From positions 73,929,872 to 73,993,871 of the forward strand of contig CM043953.1 in the NCBI GenBank assembly GCA_014529385.2: DNA of 64,000 nucleotides, given 5' to 3'. Of this stretch, positions 1 through 11,589 are shown piece after piece. The position numbers and the translations under genes were made by a program. The stretch is from Adiantum capillus-veneris (lineage: Eukaryota; Streptophyta; Polypodiopsida; Polypodiales; Pteridaceae). Under the pieces are notes generated by a model, which saw only the letters and a list, made by a program, of their open reading frames with translations, searched no databases and was not told where the DNA came from. Numbering within the stretch: the stretch's first letter is position 1; each line of letters begins with the position of its first letter.

Positions 1-406
1 AGCTTTAGAGCATTTGTGGCAAGTCTTCTTAGAGGGCATCCAAGGACTTGCATGTAATTTGGAAACAAAAGTCCCTAACAAAAATATCATTATGGGAATG
101 TATGCATGGCTCATGTTTTTTCCCTCACGGTACATGTAAACCTTCAAAGAGGCATTCATGATAGGATTCTTTGAAATGGACTGCACCATATTCAACCCTC
201 TTACAAAGGACCTACAAGCGTGTCATATTGCCTATCAAAGCACGGTCCTCAACAACCCTTTCAAAGACCTAGCTATTCAAGAAGACGTGGTGGCTTGAGC
301 AAACAAGTTCAGAACAATCTCAAAGATGCTTGAGAAACGACAATTTGACTATTGAAGTCATACACAAAGCGTGCATGAGGACGTGCAATGAATAATAAGG
401 GGGGAA
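1..406 (+). pseudogene. Unidentified coding remnant ending at a polypurine tract
   Basis: From about 165 to 355 one forward frame reads as coding-like protein (it includes NPLTKDLQACHIAYQ) with two internal stops. It ends just before a purine run at 392-406 (AATAAGGGGGGAA) that looks like the polypurine tract of an LTR retrotransposon. I do not recognise a domain. The position immediately 5' of a PPT suggests the last codons of a retroelement polyprotein, but this is inference only. Confidence 0.3.
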
Positions 407-1100
407 TGTTAGCAAAGGCTTATCCAACAGGTGACCTCTTAGTTAGATACACCATCACAAAGCCATGATTTTCTGTAATCACACTATTTTTCAAAAAGCC
501 TTGTACAACAGAGGATTTGTAATTATTGAGCCACATAATTATAAGCTCTAAGTTGTAATCTCTTTGTCTTGAGCTAGAAGCCTTGTAATTCTGGCCAATG
601 GCCAAAATGAGCCCTAGGTATAAAGCTCAAATCTTTAAGTTTGAACACAGACCTTTGTATCTTATCTAAATTTTTGAAGAGCTTTGAGCGTACGACTAAG
701 AGCGACTACTCTAAAGCACATTGTAATCCATTTTTCTCAAGATTTGGTAATCAAATTTTGATTTTGAAAAGTGCATTGTGTTCCTTGTAATACCTACTAG
801 AGAGTTTTGATACTTTAGAGCCAATTTTTGAATCACCAATGTCTTGAAGATTTGGACATATGGATAATCTCAAATTGTTTTTTTAAGGACAACGCCTTCC
901 ACAAGGTAGTACTTGCAAAGCTCTTCCGAGCCATGATCTCAAAAATTTGGCTAAGATTTGTCCATGTGGTCAAATGTTAAGCTTGTTTTGAAAGTGGGAA
1001 TTGGAAAAATCCCAAATTCACTAATAGGGTGTTTCAATGTCTCTTGTTCTTTAAGCTAAGTGTAATCACTCTCAAATTGGTTGTGGTTTGCAATTGCTTG
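407..1100 (+). mobile_element. Candidate 3' LTR (right end not found)
   Basis: Directly after the purine run the sequence begins TGTTAGCAAAGG, a typical LTR start. A TATA-like TATAAAG lies at 619-625, about 210 bases inside, which is a normal place for an LTR promoter. The region is non-coding. I could not fix the CA end, and no second copy lies in the window to confirm it, so this may be a truncated or solo LTR. Confidence 0.3.
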
Positions 1101-2289
1101 TTTGTGAGCTAAATCTACTGTTTTGATTGCAAAAAAAAAAAGATTGTTTTTTTATGTTTCAATCAGAGGAGAGTGTTCTTAGACCATAGGGAGACCTTTC
1201 TAGATAGTTATGTTGCAATTTTTAGGACCTTGATCATGATTTTGGTACCTTGTCATATTGTGAACAAACTTTGTAGGATAGTGTTCCTAGGCCTATTATA
1301 CCTCCTCCTAATGTTTCATTACATTACAAGTCTGTTTGGGCGACAAAATGGCATGATCACTGAGATAGGTGGAGCATGACATATGCTGATTTTCCTAAGT
1401 AGAGAATGATAGATTTGCTAGTGTTGATGATAGCTTAGTTCCATGGGTTCACTTCTTGCATTTGACACTCTCAAAGAGTCTTTGTTCCCCATCCAAGTCA
1501 CTTCCCTCAGTATTGACATTATGTTAGTGCCAAAAAGCTATGGTATAGAGATTTGATCGAGGTGCCCCGCTAACAAATGTGCATGGGGTGTAAACATAGT
1601 GTCTATACAAGGTCATGGAATGTGGCCCTATTATGCCAATAGAAGAGGTGCATGGGGTAACAATATGGTGTGCAAGATGCGGGTACTGAACAAATTGATC
1701 AATGGATTTTGCTATCAAGGCCACATCTATACTACTTTTCTCGAACACAACCATTTGTAGATGGTACATTCTTTCTTTGATGGTTGGTTTGTTGAGTACC
1801 ATTGGCTTGAATTCCACTGTTGGTGTTTTCTTATGTACTCACTTGTAATTTGGTTGTGGAGATGATTGAGCTTGTTGTTGAGTTGGTGCTTTGGCCTCCA
1901 TTTCCAAGTACTCTTTATAGGCTGGGGTTGGGTGGCTTGTTTGCACTTTGGAAGCCATTTATACTTGGGGTGACTTGCTTTAGGTTTTTGCAGTTGTTTG
2001 GGTTTCCATGTCCAAGTATAACTAAGTCAAAGTTGTTGAGATTTTGTTAGTTTTGCTATTTTGTTTTTCTAATAATTGGTGGGGTCTTGGCTTTGGTAAC
2101 TAGATTTTCTTTGGCTAGCTTGCCATGATGGATTTCTTCACCCATACATGCCTTGTACCTTGTTTTCTGAAGTGTCGTGCAAGATTAGGCTACGTCACTA
2201 GCCATGGGTTTGTATTAATGGAATGTACTTTCCAAACATGATCACTTTGAGCCAAAGGAGTGACATAAGAGGTTTGATTAAGTTTGAAG
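1101..2289. other. Non-coding stretch, no recognisable gene
   Basis: Short open frames occur on both strands, but none shows a recognisable domain or sustained coding character. It adjoins minus-strand Gypsy debris and is probably decayed retroelement DNA. Confidence 0.4.
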
Positions 2290-2580
2290 TTTAACGTGTC
2301 CTCCTGCCAATCCAGAATTGTTTTGTAAGTTTGCACCTAGGGTACACCTAGGATGATTGCTTCGTTAAGAATTGTGTCCGCCATTACATGGAATTGGTGT
2401 GGGCATTGATGATTGTCAATGTTGATTGATAACTTGTCTCCATTTAAATTGACCATCTCACCTTTGTTTGTAGCTTTGAGCTTGATTTGATTTGTCATTA
2501 ATGGCACATTTGACATCTTCATGACATTAGCTCAAGCTCTAGTGTCTACAAGTACTTGGTCAATCGATCCATCTAAAAAT
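2290..2580 (-). pseudogene. Gypsy aspartic protease remnant
   Basis: Read on the minus strand, the segment gives a retropepsin-like start, VLVDTRA followed by a stop and ANVM, corresponding to the LVDTGA.xNVM flap of plant Gypsy proteases. It continues through about 60 residues with an ILGVPW motif where the family has LGRPWL-type residues. The catalytic Asp codon is present, but the usual Gly of DTGA is Arg, and a stop follows two residues later. It lies downstream of an integrase remnant on the same strand, the reverse of normal Gypsy order. It therefore belongs to a second element or a rearranged copy. Confidence 0.5.
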
Positions 2581-2730
2581 TGTATACGGATACATATATC
2601 CATACCTCCAAGCCAATTTGGTTCTATATGAACTACTTCAATTTGAGGAGGTTGTGTTTTTGCTGGTTTCTGGATTTGGACATTTTTTTGTTGTTCCTTG
2701 CACTTTAAAATCTAGAACTTTGCCTCCTCC

Positions 2731-2896
2731 TGAGCTCGTACTTAATCAGCTTGAGCTTGCTTCTTCATTTTAGTGGTAGATGATATTTATTCAGCCTACA
2801 ACCACTAATCCAATGAGCTCACACTTAATTAGCTTGAGATTGCTTCTTCCTTTTAGTGGTAGATGATATTTCTTCAACCTACAACCGCTAATCCAG
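2731..2896. repeat. 83-bp tandem duplication
   Basis: Two head-to-tail copies, 2731-2813 and 2814-2896, differ at only a few positions. The first copy begins TGAGCTCGTACTTAATCAGC. The duplication covers the end of the Gypsy integrase C-terminal reading and so arose after or during decay of that element. Confidence 0.85.
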
Positions 2897-3605
2897 TTTG
2901 ACAACTCTTCCCCCTCTAATCTTGCAAGTTTTATGGCTCCACTCGATAATATTTTGTTAATAAAAAATGGTCCATTTTCTTGGATGTTTAGATTTTTGGA
3001 GTGTTGTTTTAAGATATAGACTAATATGTAGTCACCCTTTGATCACATGTTTCATGCACCATTTTTGCATGAATATGCCTACAACATCTCGTAAGAGCAT
3101 TTCATCTAGTTTTTCTAGCTTGATTAACTATTTCTAATAGCTCGTGGCTTGCCCACTCTAAGTTCTTGCCTATGAAAAGTGTAGGAATCAAGAATTCCAT
3201 GGGCAATATGGCATTAAGCCGAAACACCATGCTAAAAGATGTTGTTCCAATTTCCATTTTATAAGAAACTCGATATGCCCAAAGATCTGAGTGTAACTTT
3301 TTGGTGCCAGTCTGCTCTTCACTCATTCACTATCTTTGTGAGCACTCTGCATAAAATCTTGTTTGTGCCCTTTGCTTGTCTGTTAGCTTGAGGGTGATAT
3401 GGTGCTGATTTGCAATGATTTATTATGAACTCATCCAGAAAGAATTCAATCACTTTGTTTAGGAAGTGAGTTCCTTTGTCATTCATTATTTCTATCGGTA
3501 GCCCATATCTTGTAAAGATGGTTTTATATCAAAATTGTGCTATTGTTTTTTCTTTGTTAGATGTGCCTTGAGCCCTTACTTTTGTGATGAATTTTGCCTC
3601 TTCCA
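2870..3605 (-). pseudogene. Gypsy integrase remnant
   Basis: The minus strand from about 3605 down reads as a Ty3/Gypsy integrase. The core carries YGLPIEIMNDKGTHFLN (second catalytic Asp), then SAPYHPQANRQAKGTNKIL, where the normally invariant catalytic Glu of NGQAE is Lys. Next comes DLWAYRVSYK, the usual LWAYRTSYK block, and a C-terminal module with ENGPFFINKILSSGAI and SGCRLKKYH. Stops and frame changes interrupt it near 3330 and below 3100. The loss of Glu means it could not be catalytically active even without them. No LTR could be tied to it. Confidence 0.75.
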
Positions 3606-3619
3606 TGAGCTATGGTGGC

Positions 3620-4255
3620 ATAAATGAAACATCACATCTATCGGAATTGCAGCAGGAATTGAAGGTTGCCTTGCCTCTGTACTGAACTGCAGTAGAAACC
3701 GAAGGTCACCTTGCCCAACCTTTCCTTTCTTAGTACATAGCTTAGCTTTCTTATTCTACCATGAACGTCACCTCTTTCATGAATGCAACTCACTTCTTCT
3801 CCCATGCACAACCTTAGTTGTTGCTGATGCCTACATCATAAGTATCTTTGTAACCTTCTAGTTGTTTGTGAGCCTCTTCTTTGCAAGGATCCTTGCACTA
3901 TCTCTTTTGTGAGCCTATCTATATCTTGTGCAGATCGTGCTCCTACCCACAAATGGTATGTGTGGTGTGCACAACCAACACCTCCCTTGTAGCTGTCATT
4001 CAAACTCCCCACATCTTGCAAAGGTATTAGCACTTACCGCTCTCTTTACTCAAGATGCCACACTCTATTTTGCTACTCTCTTGCTACACTTGCTCAACAA
4101 AGAGCCTAGAAAAGGTTAGCCAAGCACAAAGCTAGCCCACTTCCTAGTCATATATCATGGTTAACTACAGGTGCAGGAAAGCATGATGTGATTAGGAGCT
4201 AAGCTGCTCTAGATTTTTTATAAACACCTTGTCACAAGATTTCTCATATCACTTC
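3620..4255. other. Non-coding stretch
   Basis: The region lies between the Gypsy integrase relic and a long TC microsatellite. A weak internal repeat of a GAAGGT(T/C)(A/G)CCTTGCC phrase is visible near 3660-3720. I see no convincing coding sequence. Confidence 0.4.
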
Positions 4256-4256
4256 A

Positions 4257-4259
<3 letters not shown>

Positions 4260-4347
<88 letters not shown>

Positions 4348-4369
4348 CCCCCTCTCTCTCTCTCTCTCT
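4260..4369. repeat. (TC)n microsatellite
   Basis: About 110 bases of nearly uninterrupted TC dinucleotides with a short C run near 4345. It directly precedes a ~95-bp unit that recurs with TC tails. Open frames through it (Leu-Ser or Glu-Arg runs) are artefacts of the repeat. Confidence 0.95.
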
Positions 4370-4397
4370 TTCTCTTTTTCATAACTTTCCTAACTTC

Positions 4398-4600
<203 letters not shown>

Positions 4601-4603
4601 TTC

Positions 4604-4734
4604 AAGATGTAGATATATGGCACGATGGCGCATTTCTACATTTCCTTAAGACCTCCCCACGCACCACGCGGACAGTTGTCAATAATGCAACTATATTTCT
4701 CTCTCTCACACTCACTTTCTCTCTCTCTATTTGA

Positions 4735-4769
<35 letters not shown>

Positions 4770-4779
4770 TCTCTCTCTC
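4604..4779 (+). repeat. TC-tailed repeat unit, copy 2
   Basis: The unit at 4604-4697 begins AAGATGTAGATATATGGCAC and aligns along its length with copies 1 and 3, including AAGACCTCCCCACGCACCA in the middle. An imperfect TC tail interrupted by CA and TATTTGAG follows to 4779. It is tandem with copy 1. Confidence 0.75.
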
Positions 4780-4974
4780 TACACATCCATTGAGAAGACA
4801 CCCCATGCTTATAAATGCTTAAATCTAGTTTCTTCTGAAAAAATACACTATGATATGGGAACATGGCCCTAAATTTGAAGCTATAACTAACTGTTAGTCA
4901 AGCTAGTTCTTCTAGTTAGGCTAACTTGAATATTTGAATAAGTTAGTGAGCTAACTACCAACTATTTGGCTGAG
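4780..4974. other. Non-coding spacer
   Basis: This short spacer between the TC-tailed units and the long dispersed repeat is rich in short CTAACT/AGTTAG words. No gene is seen. Confidence 0.4.
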
Positions 4975-5467
4975 ACTACCTGGGTGAGACCTAACTAGCT
5001 CATAGCCTAACTACATCACAAAGAAACCTAACTAGGTTAGGCTAAGGTTAACCCTAAACATGGATTGAAATAGGCCTTACTGTATTTTGACTTGCAGAGT
5101 TGGGATGCAATAAACCCAAGGGCCTATACCCTGGGCCAACTTAAAGATAGAATCCTTTTTGCATGGGTGGTGACCTAGGCTGTTAAAGATAGGCCGACGG
5201 TGCAGTTGTAACAACTTTATTATAATTGAAGTCAATGGCAAACTCCTCAAAATTTGTGAGGCATTCCACCTTAATTTGTTGCAAAGTGTGCAGGCTTGAT
5301 CTACAACACCTTTGATGAAACGTAAGATACTCTAAGCAAGAGGATCAATACATTAAGGTGAGCTCATTACTTTGAGCTCACTTATTTTACATTTCAATAT
5401 TCCCTAGATAGCGCCTGCTTAATTTGTGAGCGTAGCAAGGGATTTCTTTGTATTAAAGTTTTGCTAA
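4975..5467 (+). repeat. ~490-bp dispersed repeat, copy 1
   Basis: This segment aligns end to end, in the same orientation and with only small indels, with 22111-22602. Long shared blocks include GGGATGCAATAAACCCAAGG, AACTTAAAGATAGAATCC and GGTGAGCTCATTACTTTGAG. Identity looks to be in the eighties of percent by eye. No open frame spans it, and it has no obvious TG...CA ends or PBS, so the repeat class is unknown. Confidence 0.85.
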
Positions 5468-6081
5468 GTAAGAGATCAAGTAAGAGTAAACACCTCCTTC
5501 TTCTCTAAGTGAGAGGGGAAGTAAGATCTCCCAACATTGTAGTTGGAAGTTTCAAACCACGCTGTCATGGTGTTGAAAAAGCAATTGGACCATCTTAGGT
5601 GCCAAAACATTCAAATTATTCTTAACTTCTTCACTAAGGTATGGAGTAGTGACTAATCTCAGGAAATAGGCATGCATGGTCTATGCATGGTAACTAGTAA
5701 AACAATGGTACCATGCTAGGTGCATGGTTTATCTAGGATGAATGTAGCTATCAAAGAAATTTGGTAAGATTAACCTGTCTCAAAAATACTAATAGATTCA
5801 TCCTTGATAGATTCTTCCACTTTTTACAACATTCTCCTCTTTTAGTAGAATTTAAGGTGACATGGATGGCAACTAGAGCCACCCCAGTTACCTATAATTC
5901 TATTTCAAAACTAATGCATTGATTGTTTTCTTACTGGGATGTAGGTGAGGGTGCTCTATCTATGGCTTTCCTAATGGAATTATTTGTTGTCACTTTCTTC
6001 TTTTCTCTAGCAAGACCCCATAGTAACTAAGATGTGGTATGCGAATTTGACAAATGTATCTTTTAGAATGAATGACTAAAT
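5468..6081. other. Non-coding stretch with a short dispersed repeat
   Basis: There is no gene. The part from about 5991 to 6081 is similar to 9329-9420 (shared CTCTAGCAAGACCCCA and GAATGACTAAATAG), so it belongs to a further dispersed repeat. In the first case this repeat runs straight into TC-tailed copy 3. Confidence 0.6.
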
Positions 6082-6173
6082 AGGATGTGGCTGTATGGAA
6101 TGATGGCATATCTTTAATTTTTTGAAGGACTCCCCCACGTGCCATGCGGATAATCTGCAATCATGCAACTTTG

Positions 6174-6234
<61 letters not shown>
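6082..6234 (+). repeat. TC-tailed repeat unit, copy 3 with TC/TA tail
   Basis: The unit at 6082-6174 begins AGGATGTGGCTGTATGGAAT and matches copies 1 and 2. Its tail is (TC)n followed by (TA)n to 6234. A further partial start (GTATGTGGATGTATGCCGTG) occurs near 6328, also after a TC-rich stretch. Confidence 0.7.
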
Positions 6235-6236
<2 letters not shown>

Positions 6237-6549
6237 TCACAATGAAGATTTTCATAACCACTACCCTGTCCATTTTTCTCTCCTTCTATCTCTCTCTCTT
6301 CTACATAAATTCCATAAACTTGTTGTATGTGGATGTATGCCGTGCTGGCGTGTTTTTGAGCAAAAGTTATGGATGACAAAGCTTCAATATAACACACCAT
6401 TGGAGACTAAATGGGAAGCTTTCTAGAAAGTTATTTGTTCTTGTGCCGAAGAATGTTTGACCATAAAGCATCTCCATGGTATCAACAAAGATAGATCACA
6501 CAAAATGTTGTTTGATAAAGAATGTTAAGATGCTTGAAAGTCCTTAATA

Positions 6550-8600
6550 AAGCTTGATGCAACTATGGACAAAGACAACTATCAAAGTCATTTGCATACA
6601 TACAAGGCATTGATTCAAAAGAAGACGAGAAGATGGGACGTAAAGCAACAACTTTTTCAAGTTCAAGAAAAGGCACATGCATATGGAAGATTTTTGAAGA
6701 AACCTGAGGGGCAAGCAGGTTGAGATTTTTTGTAACTTGAGTCTTGTGGATATGTACACACATTGTAGGCAATTATATGAGCAAGCAAATGCTCAAAAAA
6801 TATCATTTCATGGTTCACTCCCATGTATGGCCTCTTTTTTTACTATTGAGGATGTATGTAGTGGGCTTGAAAAGTTGGCCACTCGCAAAGCAGAGGATCT
6901 CCAAGGTATCAAGCCGGAGATGATCAAATGGATGGGAGATTTTACCCATGAGTGGATGTGTGATATTTTTCAACCTTGCACTTCAACATGGTATGCCTTA
7001 TGATTGGAGTACTAATTGGGTTGAGCCTTTATATAAAGAAGGGAATGTAAAGAATGTAAACAACTACTAGACTATAATGATTGGGTCTCTTATGGAAAAG
7101 TTGTTTGGCTGCATAATGGAGATGAAATTGAGTGATTGGGCTGAAGATAATGACAAGCATGCAAAAGGACAAGTGGGTTTTGTTGATGCCATAGCACCAT
7201 TGATCATCTTATCACTTATTGTGTTCTCTTGGAGGAAAGTCGGTTGAAAGGCAAGCGATTGTATTGTTGTTTTGTGGAGTTTAAGAAAGCCTCTGATATG
7301 ATTCCACATAACAATTTGTGGAAAAGGATGGAAGAACCCCAAGTGCCAAGTGAGTTTATGCTTGCGGTTTCTCGAATCTATGAGAAGGTGATGTCTCAAT
7401 TGCGCATGGGAAGAGAAATGTTTAGAAATTTTTGTAAGCACTATTGGGGTTAAACAAGGATGTCCATTGTCACCAACTCTCTTTGGTCTATGCATTGATC
7501 AATTGGAACAAATGGTACTTGACTTTATGAAAGAAGAGGGCATTGAAGAGGTTACTATTTGCAATGTGGTAATCATGCTTTTGCTGTATGCGGATGCAGT
7601 GCTTCTAGCACCCACTTTAGAAGATGCACAAAATCTTATGGTTGTCCTTGAGAACTTTTGCTTGCATAGTGGGTTGATTGTCAATGAATCCAAAACAAAG
7701 GTTATGCTTGTGAAAACCAACCATAAGGAGAAGCCATGCATTGTGTACAACAATGAGACACTTGAAGTTGTTGAGATCTTTAAGTACCTTGGCCTTGATG
7801 TTCCGTCCAATCACAAGTGGTATGAATGTGCTATGAATCATTTGGAAGTGGGAAAGAGAGCATATTATGCATTTGAGAACAGGTGTAATGCAACAAACAT
7901 CAAGTGTTAGGTTCTCAAGAAGTATCTTTTTGATGCATTGGTGACACTGGTTCTTCTTTATGGAGTTGAAGTGTGGGGTGAGAGCATCTCAAAGTCTACT
8001 TGGAAAGAGTTTGAGAATGTCCAAAAGAGTTTTATTACAAACTTTCTCCAAGTTAAGGCACAGACAACATATATGCTCCTACTTCTTGACTCGGGATCTC
8101 TTCCAATTAGGTTATGAGCATGGAAAGGGTTGTGGGGTACTTGATAAAGATGCGTCAAAACCCCTCACATTGACTTCCTACAATTGTATGGAAAGCAAGC
8201 AAAAAAGTTAAAAGGATGCATAAAAGCAAGGTCTTGAGCATGGGATGGATGCAAGACATAAAGAAGTGGCTTGAGAGATGGGATGCATTACACTTGCTAC
8301 ATGATGCTTCAATGGACTCCCAAGTGAATGAAGTTTTTCTACAATGCCAATGTATTATGGCTTGGGAGAAATCTGGTGGGTCACGCTTCATACATTACAC
8401 CACTCATATTGACCCCAACTACAATACAATGTTCTTCACTGAAAGAGGAAACCATACTCACACTTACATGCTTGAGCCTATCCCCTTGTCGGCAATATGC
8501 ACTATCATAGCCATTCGGCTTAGCTCCCACATTAGGAAGAGGATGGGGTCTAGGAGGGCCTCTTTATTTGCCATGAGATTATGGAGGTGATTAACATTTT
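6550..8600 (+). pseudogene. LINE (non-LTR) reverse transcriptase pseudogene
   Basis: Forward-strand pieces in changing frames give the order of a plant LINE ORF2. There is a pre-RT segment (KKTRRWDVKQQLFQ, about 6620-6700), then an RT N-terminal helix region (IEDVCSGLEKLATRKAEDLQ, 6855-6915). These are followed by the RT core with CCFVEFKKASDMIP (7265-7306), QGCPLSPTLFG (7457-7488) and LLLYADAVLL. The active-site block is YADA at 7587-7598 instead of YADD, so one catalytic Asp is lost. The thumb/C-terminal part (KYLGLDVPSNHKW, LLYGVEVWGESIS) runs on to about 8590 through several stops. Frameshifts occur near 7010-7230 and 7450. No poly-A tail or target duplication was identified. It is a dead copy. 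Confidence 0.85.
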
Positions 8601-9300
8601 GACAAATAGATGCATGCCATGTGTGCAAGAATGGTGGGTGTGTAAGAGAGGTGTAAGAGTGGTCAAAGGATAAACTTTTCCCTCCAAAAAAGGGGATGGA
8701 CAAATTTATGATTTTTGGGCTTCCATAACTCCTACATATGATCTTTGATTTGAGTAGAGGTTGTAGATCTGTAATCTACACGCCGAGCTCTTTCTATAGA
8801 TATGTTACATGATATGGTTTTGCCCATTAGATTTTAAAAATTTTTGGGGAAAAATTTCAAATTCAAATTCAATTTTTTTTGTCCTTTGATTGCTTTCTTA
8901 ATACTAGAGGTTTGACTCCCTCAAACTGCCAAATAAAGAGTCCCTCCGAGACTCTATTCTCTTCCTGATGGTTTCCTTCGATTCGACACAGGGCGTTGGC
9001 GAAATGAAGAAGAGTCAAATCGACTATGCACATTATGCTCACTGCAAGTTTGAGAGTCTGAGTACCACACACTACTACAGTGCTCAGCTTTTGATCACAT
9101 CCGAACTTGCTTCTCTCACATTTTCAGCCATGACTTAGACCTACACACTTTCCTCTCCCAGCCACAGTGTGGTCTCTCCATTGTGACTCTCATCACCACA
9201 ATTTTGGAGCATCGAGAGTCACTCATCAGCCATACACATACTACATCACATGTAGCTTTGGTCCCATACGTCATCTTTGATCTTCGAGGACAATAATAAA
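8601..9300. other. Non-coding stretch
   Basis: The sequence downstream of the LINE remnant has short open frames without recognisable motifs. No gene is supported. Confidence 0.4.
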
Positions 9301-9301
9301 G

Positions 9302-9420
9302 TCTCTCTCTCTCTCTCTCACACACACACTTTCCCTTTTCTCTAGCAAGACCCCAAAGAAACTAAAATCTAGCCTACACAATAGACATATATATCTTTTA
9401 GTGTGAATGACTAAATAGAC
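9302..9420. repeat. TC/CA microsatellite plus dispersed repeat copy
   Basis: A short (TC)n(AC)n tract at 9302-9330 is followed at 9329-9420 by sequence similar to 5991-6081. Both copies of this ~90-bp repeat neighbour a TC-rich tract. Confidence 0.6.
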
Positions 9421-9790
9421 ATGTCTACTTGAAATAAATGTTGTGGTCTATGGTTCTTGAACTTTTGATGAAGTGTCATGTGCTATTTTTACCTATGTAT
9501 ATAAGTAACTCTCTCTCCTACGTACATGGGTGGACAATGACACATAGTGTACTTGAACACCAGCACCTAGGCTACAATACTTATTCCTTAGATATTTAGA
9601 TAATCTAGATATCCTTGGATGAAGGGTTGCCACACAACCATTATGACTCTATTTAGATTGGTTTAAGGATTGCTTTCCTTCCAGATTTACTTACCTTGTT
9701 TAGTAGCTTGCTTCAGATGGCCTTGATATCTACTGCACTTCACCTTTCAACCCAAACCCTCTCACCTGCCACCCTTCTTGTGATAAAAAT
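9421..9790. other. Non-coding stretch
   Basis: No recognisable gene. A possible upstream frame of the unidentified ORF that follows (near 9720-9790) can be read only in a different frame and is uncertain. Confidence 0.35.
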
Positions 9791-9792
9791 GA

Positions 9793-10562
9793 TCTCTAAA
9801 CCCAAGTCAATACTCCTCTTATGGTAGCTCAAAATTTCTAGTGAATTCCTCACATGACTCTATCACACACTTACTTCCCTTCAATGACTTGATCCAAGTG
9901 GTGGCCAACCTTGATGCAAATGAGAAGGAAGGTCTCAAATACCCACAAAGCAAGATTGACAACCTAGTATCCATAGAATAGGGGCACAAAGATGATTTGC
10001 TGCAGTTTTCTTCCTTAGGTGCAGATCTTTTCAACTACTTCAAGAAGCTACGAGAGCTTACAACAGCTTTCCCCCCCTCTCAAACCCAAATATTGGAGAA
10101 AACCTCCAAAGGCTTGTTCTTTCGCACTCCAGCAGCTATGGAAGCAGTCAAAGGGTTTCAAGCAAGACTTTTCTCTACCAGTAAAGAGTCTTTGATGGAC
10201 CTAGTCCCTACGGTCTCTAAGATCTTCTTCTTTCTGCCATCCAAATAGATTGAAATAGAAGGTAGGGCACATCGACACCAATTGCGGGAACTCAAAATAA
10301 AACCTTTCTGGCCCCTATATACATATATACTTGGATCTACCTTACTAGACTCCTAACTTTTACTAGTGAAGATTGCAAGCTAGACATTATCAAAGGAGAG
10401 CAATACTTGGACAAAGGAGAATTGATCAAGGCTCCTCCTAGTATGAATATTATGAACTCTAAAAGATGTGCATTAATGGCATGAATTTATGCTCGTACAA
10501 AAGGTACCGTAACCTTTGACAAACAAAACAGTGATTTCTACTCCAAAGAAATTTGGAACATT
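9793..10562 (+). pseudogene. Unidentified broken ORF (~250 codons)
   Basis: From 9793 one forward frame reads coding-like protein with only a TAG near 9979 and a TAG at 10246. It includes NDLIQVVANLDANEKEG, GADLFNYFKKLRELTTAFP and PAAMEAVKGFQARLFSTSKE. The same quality of protein resumes in another frame from about 10353 (GEQYLDKGELIKAPPSMNIM, then KGTVTFDKQNSDFYSKEIW) and stops exactly where a CACTA terminus begins at 10563. The amino-acid composition is that of a soluble protein. I do not recognise a family; it could be a retroelement gag-like protein or a captured host fragment. Confidence 0.5.
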
Positions 10563-10860
10563 CACTACAAGAGTTTCCGTGCACTTGTGACGGCTGTAGC
10601 GACGAGAAAACATGAGGATATTATTCCCCTCGGTGGCGCTAAAAGCGTCACAAATACAACGTCGCTATATTTGTCGCTACAAGCGTCTCTATACGTGTTT
10701 CTATATGCGTCGTTATATAGCAACACATACAGTGACGCTTATAGCAACACATATAGCCGTGCTTATAGCGATGCATACACTTTTCAATTTAGCGACACTC
10801 ATAGAGACGCTGTAGAACCTAAAACAGAGACGCTTAAAGTGACACCCGTGAATAAATAAA
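10563..10860 (+). mobile_element. CACTA (En/Spm) terminus with subterminal repeats
   Basis: The segment begins CACTACAAGAGTTTCCGTG, the diagnostic CACTA terminus. About 270 bases of short subterminal repeats follow, built on AGCGACG, TCGCTA, AGCGTC and ATAGC words in both orientations. This is the usual array of transposase-binding sites of plant CACTA elements. The preceding bases are ATT, a possible 3-bp TSD half. The opposite end (TTGTAGTG) was not found nearby, so this is a terminal fragment. An apparent Ser/Tyr-rich open frame (10587-10856) is just the repeat array translated. Confidence 0.7.
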
Positions 10861-11585
10861 TTTTTGGGTGGTAGGGCAATGAATGTCCTGCCACCCATCA
10901 ACCATATTGAACATAAGGTTTTTAGAGTAAAGATACAAAACTGACAAAAGTATTTCATCGAAAGTGAATTGACAAAAGTAATACAATGACAAAATGATTG
11001 TTAAGCTTTGACCAAAATGTAACAGTTACAACACAATTGCCATTATTGAGAAAATACATCGTTGACCAATAGTTCCAAAAATGACACATGTCATCTCATT
11101 TTACATGCTATGACAAAAGAAAACTAGTGCTATGTGGCTATGGCTAGATTGAAGTCGTCTAATCCGACGTCTCATCATGTCCAAGCAGCGTATCTGTCAA
11201 ATTCTGTAGAAAAAAACAATAAGACTTTCTGTAAGTGTGAACATATAATTAAAAAACAATATATTTTTTATCTTATCATTAAAATATAACAAATGTAGGA
11301 GAGTAAAGTTAAATAATAACCAAGCTGGAGCAAGAACTAGGAATGTCCATAAGAGAGTTTAAGCCGTTTTGCTAAGTCAAGATTGGTTAAGTTATGTGAT
11401 TGAGTTTTAATGAATCAGATAAGTAATGATTGGATAGATTGACTAGACTGGATAAGTCTAAGTTTGAAAAATACCCTATGGATTTGAGTTATTATAAACA
11501 TTGATGTACCGTCAAGGGAATCCTCAAATCACTTCTATGTTGAAAAACCCTAGAACGATGCTATTTACACGGAAATTCAAGAAAA
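10861..11585. other. Non-coding stretch
   Basis: AT-rich DNA between the CACTA terminus and a Gypsy gag relic. No LTR or PBS could be defined for the gag, and no gene is recognised. Confidence 0.4.
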
Positions 11586-11589
11586 GAAA

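Noticed and set aside
7067-7495. 142-codon minus-strand open frame
   Set aside because: It lies antisense to the LINE reverse transcriptase, whose motifs explain the plus strand; the minus reading shows no motif.
10587-10859. Ser/Tyr-rich 90-codon open frame
   Set aside because: It is the CACTA subterminal repeat array read as protein, and its start would be a GTG inside the terminal region.
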